Shown: positions 9,675 through 18,143, counted from the stretch's first letter. The stretch is DNA of 64,000 bases from CAG-791 sp045113775 (GCA_045113775.1 JBGUJH010000141.1:1-64000); one strand, 5' to 3'. Numbers and translations: made by a program. Notes: a model not told the origin generated them from the sequence alone.

Positions 9675-11081
9675 TCAGAGATTTCCTTTTTCCTTGCTCT
9701 CGACGATCGTCTCACCGGAGATGATCTCGAAGTTGACGCCGGTGCGGTTGGGCTTGTCATCCTCGAACTTATAATCTTTTCCGGGAAGGATCGCATTGAG
9801 GATGATACCTACAAGAGATCCGGTAGCAAGACCGGAAAGGCTCAGTGTCATGGAACCGACGGGGATCGTGATGGCTCCTGCGTTGGAGTAGCTGATACCG
9901 ATGGAAAGGACCATGATAAGTGCCGCGATCAGAACGTTTCTGCTCTTGGAGAAATCCGTATTTGTCTCAACGAGGTTCCGGACACCGACTGCGGAGATCA
10001 TTCCGTACAATACCAGCGAAATGCCGCCGATAGTCGCGGCAGGCATCACCTCGATGATGGCCGCGAACTTGGGGCAGAAGGACAGCAGGATCGCGAATCC
10101 GGCCGCGATGCGGATTACTTTGGGATCATAGACCTTAGTCAGTGTAAGAACACCTGTATTCTCGCCGTATGTCGTGTTGGCGGGCGCTCCGAAAAGGGAC
10201 GCGATCGCGGTCGCGAGACCGTCGCCTGTCAGTGTGCGGTGAAGGCCGGGATCCTTGATGTAGTTGATGCCGCAGGTTGAGCTTATCGCGGAAATATCAC
10301 CGATGTGCTCCATCATTGTGGCGAGCGCGATCGGCATAATGGTCACAATACTTGTGATCAGAAGCGCCGCGTCAAGCTTTCCGCCGGTAAAAATAGAGAA
10401 GACGGTCCTCTCATAGCGGATCGGAAGGCCGATCCAGGGCGCGGAAGCTACCTGTGTGAAATCGATCTTGCCTGCAATGGCTGCACAGATATAAGATCCG
10501 ACTACTCCGAGCAGAATAGGCACGATCTTGATCATGCCCTTGCCCCAGATATTGCAGATCACTACGATGATGATCGCGATCAGCGCGACCCACCAGCAGG
10601 TCTCAACGTTGTTGAGCGCTGAAGGAGCCAGGTTGAGGCCGATCGAGATGATGATGGGGCCGGTCACTACCGGCGGGAAGTACTTCATTACCTTGCTTGT
10701 ACCGTATGCCCTGAAAAGAGCGGCGAGGACAAGGTAGAGTAGTCCGGCGCAGGCAACGCCGAAGCAGGCGTAAGGGAGAAGCTCGCTGGGAGTTCCGTCG
10801 GCATTAAGGGGCGCAATAGCAGCATATCCGCCGAGGAAAGCGAAGGAAGAACCCAAAAACGCGGGAACTTTCTTCTTGGAGATCAGATGGAACAAAAGTG
10901 TTCCGAGTCCTGCAAACAATAGTGTCGTGGAAACATCGAGGCCTGTGATCAGCGGGACTACGACCGTCGCTCCGAACATGGCGAACATATGCTGGAGTCC
11001 CAGTATGACCATCCTGCCCGTACCCAGCTCACGCGCATCGTAGATGGCGCGCTCGCCGACTTTGTACTCATTTTTACTCAT
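9675..11081 (-). CDS. uraA: Uracil permease (NCS2 family)
   Basis: Integral membrane uracil:cation symporter of the NCS2 family, 468 residues with about 14 hydrophobic segments. The two substrate-site signatures of uracil permeases are present: the conserved glutamate in MEHIGD and the second in YGENTG. Together these favour uracil over xanthine or urate. Start chosen at ATG 11081 because AGGAGG lies 8 bases before it; an ATG two codons upstream is too close to that site, and a longer reading frame runs back through a terminator hairpin. It scavenges pyrimidines and complements the pyrF-pyrE genes at 56 kb. Confidence 0.92.
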   Translation of the reverse strand: MSKNEYKVGERAIYDARELGTGRMVILGLQHMFAMFGATVVVPLITGLDVSTTLLFAGLGTLLFHLISKKKVPAFLGSSFAFLGGYAAIAPLNADGTPSELLPYACFGVACAGLLYLVLAALFRAYGTSKVMKYFPPVVTGPIIISIGLNLAPSALNNVETCWWVALIAIIIVVICNIWGKGMIKIVPILLGVVGSYICAAIAGKIDFTQVASAPWIGLPIRYERTVFSIFTGGKLDAALLITSIVTIMPIALATMMEHIGDISAISSTCGINYIKDPGLHRTLTGDGLATAIASLFGAPANTTYGENTGVLTLTKVYDPKVIRIAAGFAILLSFCPKFAAIIEVMPAATIGGISLVLYGMISAVGVRNLVETNTDFSKSRNVLIAALIMVLSIGISYSNAGAITIPVGSMTLSLSGLATGSLVGIILNAILPGKDYKFEDDKPNRTGVNFEIISGETIVESKEKGNL

Positions 11082-11130
11082 CTGCATTTCCTCCTGTTTT
11101 GTAAAGACCGGGGACGTATAACATACTCGG

Positions 11131-11158
11131 AGTATACCCTTTAAGGGGGTTACCGCAA
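11131..11158 (-). promoter_or_regulatory. Possible second uraA promoter
   Basis: TTGCGG, 16 bases, TATACT on the minus strand, beginning in the tail of the leader terminator at 11162-11192. The -35 is poor. The -10 overlaps a 13-base palindrome (ATACTC-G-GAGTAT on the plus strand). Confidence 0.35.
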
Positions 11159-11192
11159 AAAACACGTCAGGGAACACTAATCCCTGACGTGT
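11155..11192 (-). terminator. Intrinsic terminator in the uraA leader
   Basis: Perfect 12-bp stem (ACACGTCAGGGA paired with TCCCTGACGTGT, loop of seven) followed on the minus strand by six T. It sits between a good promoter at 11274-11302 and the uraA start, so it can act as an attenuator or end a short RNA of roughly 110 nt. No PyrR-binding loop or purine riboswitch is recognisable in the leader. Confidence 0.8.
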
Positions 11193-11273
11193 CAAATATA
11201 TTTACGTTATAAAACTCAATACTTTAATGCATTTGCGACTCATTTATGTCCGTCCCTCAAAAATCTAAAGCTG

Positions 11274-11302
11274 ATTCTAAACAAGAACGTGACATTAGTC
11301 AA
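11274..11302 (-). promoter_or_regulatory. Sigma-A promoter upstream of the uraA leader
   Basis: TTGACT, exactly 17 bases, TAGAAT on the minus strand, starting 35 bases after the stop of the acidic membrane protein gene. The transcript would begin near 11267 and meet the terminator at 11155-11192 before reaching uraA. Confidence 0.7.
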
Positions 11303-11338
11303 GAGCATTTTTCCTGAATCTTGCGCGATCCTTCGGGA

Positions 11339-11917
11339 TCACTCCTCACCCTCGGTTTTTTCAGCAGGAGCTTCCTCATCAGCTGCAGCCTCGGGGAACT
11401 CTTCTTCATAGACGGCTTCCTTGTCGTGGTCGTCCTCATGGATCGCTTCGGAGCTTTCAGACTCTCCCACCTCAACGGGATCATTCTCAGCAGCCATCTC
11501 TTCTGACAGAGCATTTGCTACAGCTTCTTCCACGACTTCTTCGTCGATCTTGCTTTCCTCTTCCTGCAGGATATCTTTCACGCGCGCTGCGGAGTCAACG
11601 ACCACATCCTTGACTTTTCCAGCTGTCTCGCCGACAACATCAAGAACTTCCTCGCCCTTAGGGCCGATCGCCTCTTTCACCTTCGCCATTGCATCCGCGC
11701 TGCTCTCCTTGATCGTGGTATAAGTCCTTGTAGCAGCTGTCTTGAACTTCTCAGTATAATCTTCCTCATCAGCAGCTTCTGCGCCGCCCTCTTCCGGGAA
11801 ATCATCGTTAAATTCATCATCTGTTTCTTTGTTGCTCTGATCCAGATAATTGTAAACAGTCGCTGCAGCCGCGCCTGCCACTGCAATACCAAAAAGAAGT
11901 CTTCCCAATCTAAACAT
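11339..11917 (-). CDS. Membrane-anchored acidic protein, YtxH-like
   Basis: Protein of 192 residues that I do not recognise with certainty. The N-terminus is a short basic lead and one hydrophobic helix (about residues 6-22, rich in Gly/Ala). A very acidic stretch follows, then amphipathic helices (about 60-125) whose AMAKVKEAIG and TAGKVKDVVV segments resemble YtxH-type or apolipoprotein-like helices. The last 60 residues are almost all Asp, Glu, Ala and Pro. It is probably tethered to the membrane with a disordered acidic tail. AGGAGG lies 6 bases before the ATG. Divergent from the TetR gene, with a palindrome in the shared spacer. Confidence 0.7.
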   Translation of the reverse strand: MFRLGRLLFGIAVAGAAAATVYNYLDQSNKETDDEFNDDFPEEGGAEAADEEDYTEKFKTAATRTYTTIKESSADAMAKVKEAIGPKGEEVLDVVGETAGKVKDVVVDSAARVKDILQEEESKIDEEVVEEAVANALSEEMAAENDPVEVGESESSEAIHEDDHDKEAVYEEEFPEAAADEEAPAEKTEGEE

Positions 11918-11960
11918 ATATACCTCCTATTGATCGTTTATTGGGCAGTATGCCCTTCTC

Positions 11961-11984
11961 TAGTAAATAGTAATCTATTTAGTA
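11961..11984. promoter_or_regulatory. Palindrome between the TetR gene and the acidic membrane protein gene
   Basis: TAGTAAATAG, four bases, CTATTTAGTA: 10-bp arms with one mismatch in the 165-bp divergent spacer. On the minus strand it overlaps a candidate promoter TTCACT-17-TAGATT for the acidic membrane protein gene. Position and symmetry fit an operator for the adjacent TetR protein; the link is inference. Confidence 0.5.
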
Positions 11985-12033
11985 CTAAAATTAAAGTGAA
12001 AAATGTGGTATGTGTATTTATTCGGCCGCTTTC

Positions 12034-12062
12034 TTGAAGACCGGTATTTGTGATGATATCAT
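12034..12062 (+). promoter_or_regulatory. Possible promoter for the TetR gene
   Basis: TTGAAG, 17 bases, TATCAT, with a TGA extension before the -10. It ends only 7 bases before the Shine-Dalgarno site, giving a very short leader, so this is tentative. Confidence 0.35.
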
Positions 12063-12082
12063 GTTGTTGGAGGATACGTGAA

Positions 12083-12709
12083 GTGAACGAAAAATTCTGG
12101 GACTTAAAGAAATCCAAACAGGACAGCATGATCAACGGATCTCTGAAAGTATTTGCCGGCAGCGGATACCGCCACGCGAGCACGGATGAGATCGTGACTG
12201 AAGCTTCAGTCAGCAAAGGCCTGCTCTTTCACTATTTTTACAGTAAGGCCGGACTGTATGAGTTCCTGACGGAATACAGTGCCAGGTTCGCGCTGGTAGA
12301 ACTGGTATCAGAGATCAGGAAGGCGGAAGCAGTCCCTTTTTTCGAGCTTGAGGGCAAGATCACCCGTGCCCAGTCCCGGGTCATGCGGCAGTATCCTTAT
12401 CTGTTTTTGTTCCTTGAAAAGGCAGCGGCGGAAGAATCCCCGGAGGTCAGGGAGGAAGCTCTCTCCAACATCGGGCTGTATGTCGAACGACTCGATTCAC
12501 TTCTGGCAAACGCGGTCCTGCCGGACGGCATGACCGAAAGCGAAGCCGCAAAGATCAGCCGCCTTCTTCACCTTTCAAGGATAGACGCGGCTTCTTCGAT
12601 CCTGAAGCAGGGAAGCTTTTCTCCCGAGAAGTTTGTTGCCGAATCAGCGGAATATGTGAATTTATTTGAAAAAATGTATTCCGGGGAAAGCACTCTCCCG
12701 GAGTCCTGA
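12083..12709 (+). CDS. TetR/AcrR family transcriptional regulator
   Basis: DNA-binding repressor type protein of 208 residues. The N-terminal helix-turn-helix is clear: GYRHASTDEIVTEA, then VSKGLLFHYF and YSKAGLYEFL, the standard TetR recognition pattern. The C-terminal ligand domain is not specific enough to name a ligand. The start is GTG at 12083, because GGAGG lies 9 bases before it and upstream in-frame codons lack a site. One of only four plus-strand protein genes. Likely target: itself and the divergent acidic membrane protein through the palindrome at 11961. Confidence 0.88.
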   Translation: MNEKFWDLKKSKQDSMINGSLKVFAGSGYRHASTDEIVTEASVSKGLLFHYFYSKAGLYEFLTEYSARFALVELVSEIRKAEAVPFFELEGKITRAQSRVMRQYPYLFLFLEKAAAEESPEVREEALSNIGLYVERLDSLLANAVLPDGMTESEAAKISRLLHLSRIDAASSILKQGSFSPEKFVAESAEYVNLFEKMYSGESTLPES

Positions 12710-12720
12710 TACAAAAACAG

Positions 12721-12744
12721 CATGGCTCGCGCAGCGTGCCGCCG
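12721..12744 (-). repeat. Dispersed hairpin element, diverged copy
   Basis: The minus strand matches the element at 19 of 24 positions when aligned by eye (GGCACGC-TGC-GCGAGCC core). It lies just beyond the glnS terminator. Weaker than the five other copies. Confidence 0.4.
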
Positions 12745-12803
12745 AAAAAAAAGAACCCCCCGCAGACAGGCCGCCGGACGATCCGGTGTCCCATCTGCGG
12801 GGG
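12745..12803 (-). terminator. Rho-independent terminator after glnS
   Basis: A 10-bp stem (CCCCCGCAGA with TCTGCGGGGG) encloses an inner hairpin CCGGA-TCG-TCCGG and is followed on the minus strand by GTTC and eight T. It stands between the convergent glnS and TetR genes. Confidence 0.8.
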
Positions 12804-12833
12804 TGTATGTTTATTCAGTTCTGAGGCCGCCTC

Positions 12834-14534
12834 TTATGAAGGCAGCTTGAAGGAGCTCTTAAGTCCGACGATCCTGTTAAATACAGGTGCTCCCTCTCTT
12901 GAATCATGACAATCCACACAGAAATATCCGTTTCTTACGAACTGGAATCTCTCAAAAGGTTTGACATCCTTCAGGGCAGGCTCTGCATAGGCGCTGCATT
13001 CTGTGAGAGAATTCGGATTGAGGTTCAGCGATCCGTCTTCATTGTAGACGCCCTTCTCCTCGTCGACGATATTCTCATACAGCCGCACCTTTACAGGTAC
13101 AGCTTCCTTTGCGCTGACCCAGTGGATCGTGCCCTTGACCTTGCGGCCGGTAAATCCGCTTCCGCTCTTGGTCTCGGGATCATAAGTACAGTGCACCGCG
13201 GTGACGTTTCCGTTCTCGTCAGTGTCATATCCGACGCACTTTACAAAGTATGCGTACATGAGTCTGACTTCGTTGCCGGGATAAAGTCTCTTGTACTTCG
13301 GAATCGGAGCAGTGAGGAAATCATCCCGCTCGATCCACAGTTCCCGACCGAACGGGATCTGTCTCTTGCCAAGATCAGGATTTTCGAGGTTATTGTCGGC
13401 GTCCAGCATCTCGATCTGGTCTTCGGGATAGTTGTCGATGATCAGTTTGAGCGGATCCAGTACCGTGAGCATCCTGCTGCAGCTGGGCTTGAGGTCTTCT
13501 CTGATGCAGTATTCCAGCATAGCGTAGTCCGAGGAGGACTGAGCCTTGGAGATTCCGCTCAGTTCGACGAATCTTTTGATAGATGCAGGAGTAAATCCTC
13601 TGCGGCGAAGGCCGGAAATACTTACCAGTCTGGGATCGTCCCATCCGTCAACAATGCCCTGTTCGACAAGTTTCTTGATATATCTCTTGCCGGTGACTAC
13701 ATTGGTCAGGTACATCTTGGCAAACTCTATCTGTCTTGGCGGGTGCACAAAGCCTGCCTCCTTTACGACCCAGTCGTAAAGCGGGCGATGATCCTCAAAT
13801 TCAAGAGTGCACAGGGAGTGCGTGATGTTCTCGATCGCGTCCTCGATGGGATGCGCGTAGTCATACATCGGATAGATGCACCACTTGTCACCTGTGTTGT
13901 GATGGGACATGTGCGCTACTCTGTAGAGGATCGGATCCCTCATGTTCATGTTGGAACTGGCCATGTCGATCTTCGCACGAAGGGTCTTCTCCCCGTCAGC
14001 GAACTCGCCGTTCTTCATTTTTGTGAACAGATCGAGGTTTTCTTCAATACTTCTGTCTCTGTTAGGGTCGTCCCGGCCGGGTTCTTCAAGAGTACCGCGG
14101 TATTCTCTCATCTGCTCCGCCGTCAGGTCGGAGACGTAAGCTTTCCCTTTTTTGATGAGCTCCACCGCGATCTCATACATCTGATCGAAATAATTGGAGG
14201 CAAAAAAGAGCCTGTCCTCATAATCGGCTCCGAGCCACGCGACGTCCTCTTTGATGGACTCCACAAACTCGCTCTTCTCTTTGGTGGGATTTGTATCGTC
14301 AAAGCGGAGGTTGAATTTGCCGCCGTATTTCTGCGCCATGCCGTAGTTAAGAAGTATGCTCTTGGCATGTCCAATATGCAGATAACCGTTGGGCTCGGGG
14401 GGAAAACGGGTGTGGACGGTATCATACACGCCCTCAGCGAGATCCTTGTCTATTTCCTTCTCAATAAAATGGCGGCTCACCTTTTCCTCTGCGGAAACCG
14501 GTGCGTCATCTCTTTTCAGTTCTTCTTTACCCAT
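12834..14534 (-). CDS. glnS: Glutaminyl-tRNA synthetase
   Basis: Class I synthetase of 566 residues that charges tRNA-Gln with glutamine. The ATP-site HIGH motif is HIGH at 53-56 within PPEPNGYLHIGHAKS. The segment VDGWDDPRLVSISGLRRRG is the GlnRS hallmark. The second ATP motif (MSKR in the Escherichia coli enzyme) reads VTGKR here, in NVVTGKRYIKKL, so the MSK part is not conserved while the lysine and arginine are. The anticodon-binding beta-barrel domains follow and the C-terminus appears complete. AGGAG lies 5 bases before the ATG. It lies downstream of guaB with a 100-base spacer that holds a small hairpin without a T run and no recognisable T-box. Confidence 0.95.
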   Translation of the reverse strand: MGKEELKRDDAPVSAEEKVSRHFIEKEIDKDLAEGVYDTVHTRFPPEPNGYLHIGHAKSILLNYGMAQKYGGKFNLRFDDTNPTKEKSEFVESIKEDVAWLGADYEDRLFFASNYFDQMYEIAVELIKKGKAYVSDLTAEQMREYRGTLEEPGRDDPNRDRSIEENLDLFTKMKNGEFADGEKTLRAKIDMASSNMNMRDPILYRVAHMSHHNTGDKWCIYPMYDYAHPIEDAIENITHSLCTLEFEDHRPLYDWVVKEAGFVHPPRQIEFAKMYLTNVVTGKRYIKKLVEQGIVDGWDDPRLVSISGLRRRGFTPASIKRFVELSGISKAQSSSDYAMLEYCIREDLKPSCSRMLTVLDPLKLIIDNYPEDQIEMLDADNNLENPDLGKRQIPFGRELWIERDDFLTAPIPKYKRLYPGNEVRLMYAYFVKCVGYDTDENGNVTAVHCTYDPETKSGSGFTGRKVKGTIHWVSAKEAVPVKVRLYENIVDEEKGVYNEDGSLNLNPNSLTECSAYAEPALKDVKPFERFQFVRNGYFCVDCHDSREGAPVFNRIVGLKSSFKLPS

Positions 14535-14634
14535 AACTGCTCCTAAATCATGTTGTCATTTGTTCCGAGATAGCTGCGGCAGTCCCTGCCGCTTTTCAAA
14601 AGACACAGTTTACCTTACTGCTTAAGTAATAAGA

Positions 14635-16092
14635 TCAGGCGTCTTCCATAGAATAGTTGGGAGCTTCCTTAGTGATCTGGATATCATGAGGATGGCTCTC
14701 CTTGAGGGAAGCGGCTGTGATCTTAACAAACTGGCCTTTCTCCTGCAGCTCTTTGATCGTGTGGGATCCTGTGAGGCCCATACCGCTGCGGATACCGCCG
14801 CACATCTGGAAGATGACGTCTTCTACTTCACCCTTATAAGCTACGCGGCCTTCAACGCCCTCGGGAACAAGCTTTTTCGCGTTCTCCTGGAAATATCTGT
14901 CCTTGCTGCCGCTCTCCATTGCAGCGATGGATCCCATGCCTCTGTAAACCTTATATTTGCGGCCCTGGTAGAGCTCAGTAGCTCCGGGGCTCTCCTCGCA
15001 GCCTGCCAGCATGGAGCCCATCATGCAGACATTCGCGCCTGCAGCGAGAGCCTTGGTCATATCGCCGGAGAATTTGATTCCGCCGTCGGCGATGACAGGG
15101 ATACCGTATTCCTTAGCTACGGAGTATGCATTCATGACTGCGGTGATCTGCGGAACGCCGATTCCGGTGACTACACGGGTCGTGCAGATAGAACCGGGGC
15201 CGATACCGACTTTGACCGCGTCAGCGCCCGCCATGATCAGGTCGCGCGCGCCTTCTCCTGTCGCGATATTGCCGCCGATCACGGGAAGATCGGGATACGC
15301 TTCCTTGATCATGCGAAGGCAGCGCAGTACATTCTCGGAGTGGCCGTGGGAGGAGTCAAGGACAATGACGTCGACTTTGGCCTTTCTGAGGGCTTCCACG
15401 CGCTCAAGAACGTTAGCAGTGATGCCTACGCCTGCGCCGCAAAGAAGACGGCCCTGGTTATCCTTGGCGGCGTTGGGATACTTGATATTCTTTTCGATGT
15501 CCTTGATCGTGATGAGGCCGACAAGATTGTAGTCGTCATCAACGATGGGAAGCTTCTCTTTTTTGGACTTGGCGAGGATCTTCTGCGCGTCCATAAGAGT
15601 AATGCCTTCCTTAGCGGTGACAAGGCCTTCTGAGGTCATTGCCTCACGGATCTTCTTGGTATAGTCTGTCTCAAACTTGAGGTCTCTGTTGGTAATGATT
15701 CCGACGAGCTTTCTTCCTTCCGTGATCGGAACGCCGGAGATCCTGAATCTGTGCATCAGGTCTTCCGCGTCCTGAAGGGTGTGCTCCGGAGAGAGTGAGA
15801 AGGGATCGGTGATAACGCCGTTCTCGGACCGTTTTACCTTGTCAACTTCTTCTGCCTGTGCCTCGATAGACATATTCTTGTGGATAATGCCGATTCCGCC
15901 CTGTCTGGCCATAGCGATCGCCATTCTGTGCTCAGTGACAGTGTCCATGCTGGCACTCATCATGGGAATATTAAGACGGATCGTCTTTGTGAGGTTTGTG
16001 CTCAGGTCAACCTCATTGGGAATAACTGTTGAATAACCGGGAACAAGAAGAACATCATCAAACGTAATACCTTCACCGATCAGTTTCGCCAT
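14635..16092 (-). CDS. guaB: Inosine-5'-monophosphate dehydrogenase
   Basis: NAD-dependent oxidation of IMP to XMP, the first committed step to GMP. The protein has 485 residues. The catalytic barrel is interrupted near residues 90-205 by two CBS domains, as is standard. The active-site cysteine lies in GPGSICTTRVVTG and the mobile flap begins at YRGMGS. AGGAGG lies 5 bases before the ATG. It follows the two-helix membrane protein gene by 43 bases and precedes glnS. Cytoplasmic. Confidence 0.97.
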   Translation of the reverse strand: MAKLIGEGITFDDVLLVPGYSTVIPNEVDLSTNLTKTIRLNIPMMSASMDTVTEHRMAIAMARQGGIGIIHKNMSIEAQAEEVDKVKRSENGVITDPFSLSPEHTLQDAEDLMHRFRISGVPITEGRKLVGIITNRDLKFETDYTKKIREAMTSEGLVTAKEGITLMDAQKILAKSKKEKLPIVDDDYNLVGLITIKDIEKNIKYPNAAKDNQGRLLCGAGVGITANVLERVEALRKAKVDVIVLDSSHGHSENVLRCLRMIKEAYPDLPVIGGNIATGEGARDLIMAGADAVKVGIGPGSICTTRVVTGIGVPQITAVMNAYSVAKEYGIPVIADGGIKFSGDMTKALAAGANVCMMGSMLAGCEESPGATELYQGRKYKVYRGMGSIAAMESGSKDRYFQENAKKLVPEGVEGRVAYKGEVEDVIFQMCGGIRSGMGLTGSHTIKELQEKGQFVKITAASLKESHPHDIQITKEAPNYSMEDA

Positions 16093-16135
16093 TTTTTCCT
16101 CCTGCTAATAAATGCATAAACTGTGTTATCTGTTA

Positions 16136-16645
16136 TCAATTAGTGAAAACTTTTCTGGGATAATAATTGCGGATCACACCAATGATCTGCTCTCCGTACT
16201 CCCCGATCATGTCGAGGATCACTTTCTGTCCGCCCTCCATAATGAGTTCGTACCTGTCGGACTTATTGCGTTCATCCCCGGAACTGTAATCGTGTAACTC
16301 AAGATTACGGTTCTTGTACTCATCGAGGTGAGAAGAACCCTGCGGCGCCATCATCTCCATTTTCGAAAGGTCATAGACAGCGATCTCTTTCCTTCGCTGT
16401 TTCTGCCCTATCTTGGCGACACGGATCTCCTTTTCGACATATACATACTCATAATCAACGACCATATCAAGCCAGCTGAAATAAGTCAGGACGACAAAGC
16501 CGACCAGCGGAATAACAAATGCAAAATGCACGAAAAGTGTGAGCAAACAAAAACACACTGCAAGGATAACAGCACAATAGTACCGCACCTTGACCAGTGT
16601 GTTTGTCTTCGTGTTGACCACTACTTCCAGGCAGCCTGTTTCCAT
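16136..16645 (-). CDS. Two-helix membrane protein, DUF6106-like
   Basis: Protein of 169 residues with two adjacent hydrophobic helices (about residues 20-60), then a soluble C-terminal part with a conserved-looking YDLSKMEMMAP and a charged tail. It resembles the DUF6106 family known from Lachnospiraceae; the assignment is from memory of the family. It may be a PH-like, membrane-attached protein; function unknown. The start is ATG 16645: GAGGG lies 8 bases before it, and the longer frame would begin inside the -10 box. Confidence 0.65.
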   Translation of the reverse strand: METGCLEVVVNTKTNTLVKVRYYCAVILAVCFCLLTLFVHFAFVIPLVGFVVLTYFSWLDMVVDYEYVYVEKEIRVAKIGQKQRRKEIAVYDLSKMEMMAPQGSSHLDEYKNRNLELHDYSSGDERNKSDRYELIMEGGQKVILDMIGEYGEQIIGVIRNYYPRKVFTN

Positions 16646-16687
16646 TTCCCTTACCCTCATTTCTGTTTTCAGATTATTTCTAACCAT

Positions 16688-16696
16688 ATTATATCA
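16688..16696 (-). promoter_or_regulatory. Extended -10 promoter for the two-helix membrane protein gene
   Basis: TGATATAAT on the minus strand, 43 bases before the chosen start at 16645. A TTGCAT sits only 15 bases upstream. It may also serve guaB by read-through. Confidence 0.55.
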
Positions 16697-16743
16697 GAAC
16701 ATTTGATAATGCAAGTTGAAAAACAGGCCGCATAAGCCGTTAA

Positions 16744-16763
16744 ATTCGTTAAAATGAACGAAT
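16744..16763 (-). terminator. Weak hairpin after lysC
   Basis: ATTCGTT, six bases, AACGAAT, lying 3 bases after the lysC stop. The stem is short and AT-rich with only three T following on the minus strand, so termination would be weak. Confidence 0.35.
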
Positions 16764-16765
16764 AT

Positions 16766-18088
16766 TCAGAACCTTGTCTTTACAAAAATGTCGTAGATCG
16801 CACGGATGGCGACTTCAAAGTCTTCATTGTTGACGCCTATGATGATATTGAGCTCGCTGGATCCCTGGTCGATCATCCTGACGTTGACCTGCGCGTGTGC
16901 AAGTGCGGAGAAGATCCTGCCGGCTGTACCGCGCATGGACTTCATGCCTCTTCCCACGACGGCGATCAGGGCCAGATCTGATTCGATCTCTATAGAATCG
17001 GGCTGGGCATATCTGTGTATTGCAGCTACGACTCTCTGTTCTTTATGTTTGAATTCATCTTCATGGACGACAATGGTCATTGTGTCGATACCTGAAGGCA
17101 TGTGCTCAAATGAAATGCCGTTGTCCTCAAAAGCCTGCAGCACTTTGCGGCCGAATCCCACTTCAGAATTCATGAGAGCTTTATTGATCAGTACAGCGCA
17201 GAATCCCTTTTTACCTGCGATTCCGGTGATCACGTAACCGGATTTCTGACAGGTGCTCTCCACGATCCAAGTGCCGTCGTCATCGGGCTTGTTGGTATTG
17301 CGGATATTGATCGGTATTCCCTCATGCCTGACGGGGAAAATGGCGTCTTCATGAAGTACGGAAGCTCCCATATAGGAAAGCTCCCTCAGCTCTCTGTAGG
17401 TAATAGTCTCAATACCTACGGGATTGTTGATGATCCTGGGATCCGCCACCATAAAACCGGAGACGTCCGTCCAGTTCTCGTAGACGTCCGAGCGGCAGGC
17501 TCTGGCTACAATGGAACCTGTGATATCACTTCCTCCCCTTGAGAAAGTCTTTACATGTCCGTCAAATCCTCTTCCGTAAAATCCGGGAATGACCGCCTTG
17601 GGAGTATTCGCAAGCTTCTCCGAGAGAACCTTATTGGTCTTTTCAGCATCCAGGTTGCCATGTTCGTCAAAGAAAATGACATCCTTTGCATCTACAAATT
17701 CGTAACCCAGATAGCGCGCCATAATGCGGCCGTTGAGGTATTCTCCTCTGGAAGCCGCGTAGTTGCTGTTCGGACTCTGGTGCATTCTGCGCTCGATCTG
17801 GGCAAACTCGCCTTCCAGACTGAATCCCTCCAGTCCCAGACCGTTTATGATCTCATTGTAGCGCTCCTTTATCTTTTCCAGTTCCTCTCCGAAATCCTCG
17901 TCCTTAGAGGCTTTGGCAACCATCCTGTAGAGAAGGTCGGTAACCTTCTCGTCTCCGCTGAATCTCTTCCCGGGTGCAGATGGAATGACATATACTCTGG
18001 ACGGATCACTCATTATGATCTCACCGACTTTTTTAAACTGTTCCGAATCCGCCAGTGAACTCCCACCAAATTTGACTACCTTTTTCAT
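16766..18088 (-). CDS. lysC: Aspartate kinase
   Basis: Phosphorylates aspartate, the entry step to lysine, threonine, methionine and diaminopimelate. It has 440 residues and is not fused to homoserine dehydrogenase. The N-terminal kinase domain starts with VVKFGGSSLAD and contains FSRGGSDITGSIVA. The C-terminal third holds two ACT domains, expected to bind an end-product amino acid. It lies downstream of hom, separated by 116 bases with a repeat copy and a hairpin. The Shine-Dalgarno site is unusual: the strong GAGGAGG is 30 bases before this ATG and directly precedes a 10-codon leader ORF that overlaps the start (separate entry). Confidence 0.95.
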   Translation of the reverse strand: MKKVVKFGGSSLADSEQFKKVGEIIMSDPSRVYVIPSAPGKRFSGDEKVTDLLYRMVAKASKDEDFGEELEKIKERYNEIINGLGLEGFSLEGEFAQIERRMHQSPNSNYAASRGEYLNGRIMARYLGYEFVDAKDVIFFDEHGNLDAEKTNKVLSEKLANTPKAVIPGFYGRGFDGHVKTFSRGGSDITGSIVARACRSDVYENWTDVSGFMVADPRIINNPVGIETITYRELRELSYMGASVLHEDAIFPVRHEGIPINIRNTNKPDDDGTWIVESTCQKSGYVITGIAGKKGFCAVLINKALMNSEVGFGRKVLQAFEDNGISFEHMPSGIDTMTIVVHEDEFKHKEQRVVAAIHRYAQPDSIEIESDLALIAVVGRGMKSMRGTAGRIFSALAHAQVNVRMIDQGSSELNIIIGVNNEDFEVAIRAIYDIFVKTRF

Positions 18089-18117
18089 AACCCGATTGCC
18101 CGCACTGCGCGGGACAT
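18085..18117 (-). CDS. Ten-codon leader ORF overlapping lysC start
   Basis: ATG at 18117 follows GAGGAGG after only two bases and reads MSRAVRAIGL, then TGA, which overlaps the lysC ATG as ATGA. The leader also forms the hairpin CCCGC-GCAGT-GCGGG. Either translation is coupled from this mini-ORF to lysC, or the hairpin brings the distant site closer to the lysC ATG. The very short spacing makes real translation uncertain. No control codons for lysine or threonine are seen. Confidence 0.4.
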   Translation of the reverse strand: MSRAVRAIGL

Positions 18118-18143
18118 ATCCTCCTCAAATATAATGAATAGTG

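Noticed and set aside
11155..11302. PyrR attenuator or purine riboswitch before uraA
   Set aside because: The conserved PyrR loop and the purine riboswitch core sequences are not found; only promoter and terminator are supported.
12906..14546. A 546-codon open frame on the plus strand
   Set aside because: It is exactly antisense to glnS, has no ribosome site and no recognisable domain. Long antisense frames are common opposite codon-biased genes.
14535..14634. T-box leader before glnS
   Set aside because: Only 100 bases with one small hairpin (GCGGCAG / CTGCCGC). No T-box sequence or terminator-antiterminator pair is seen.
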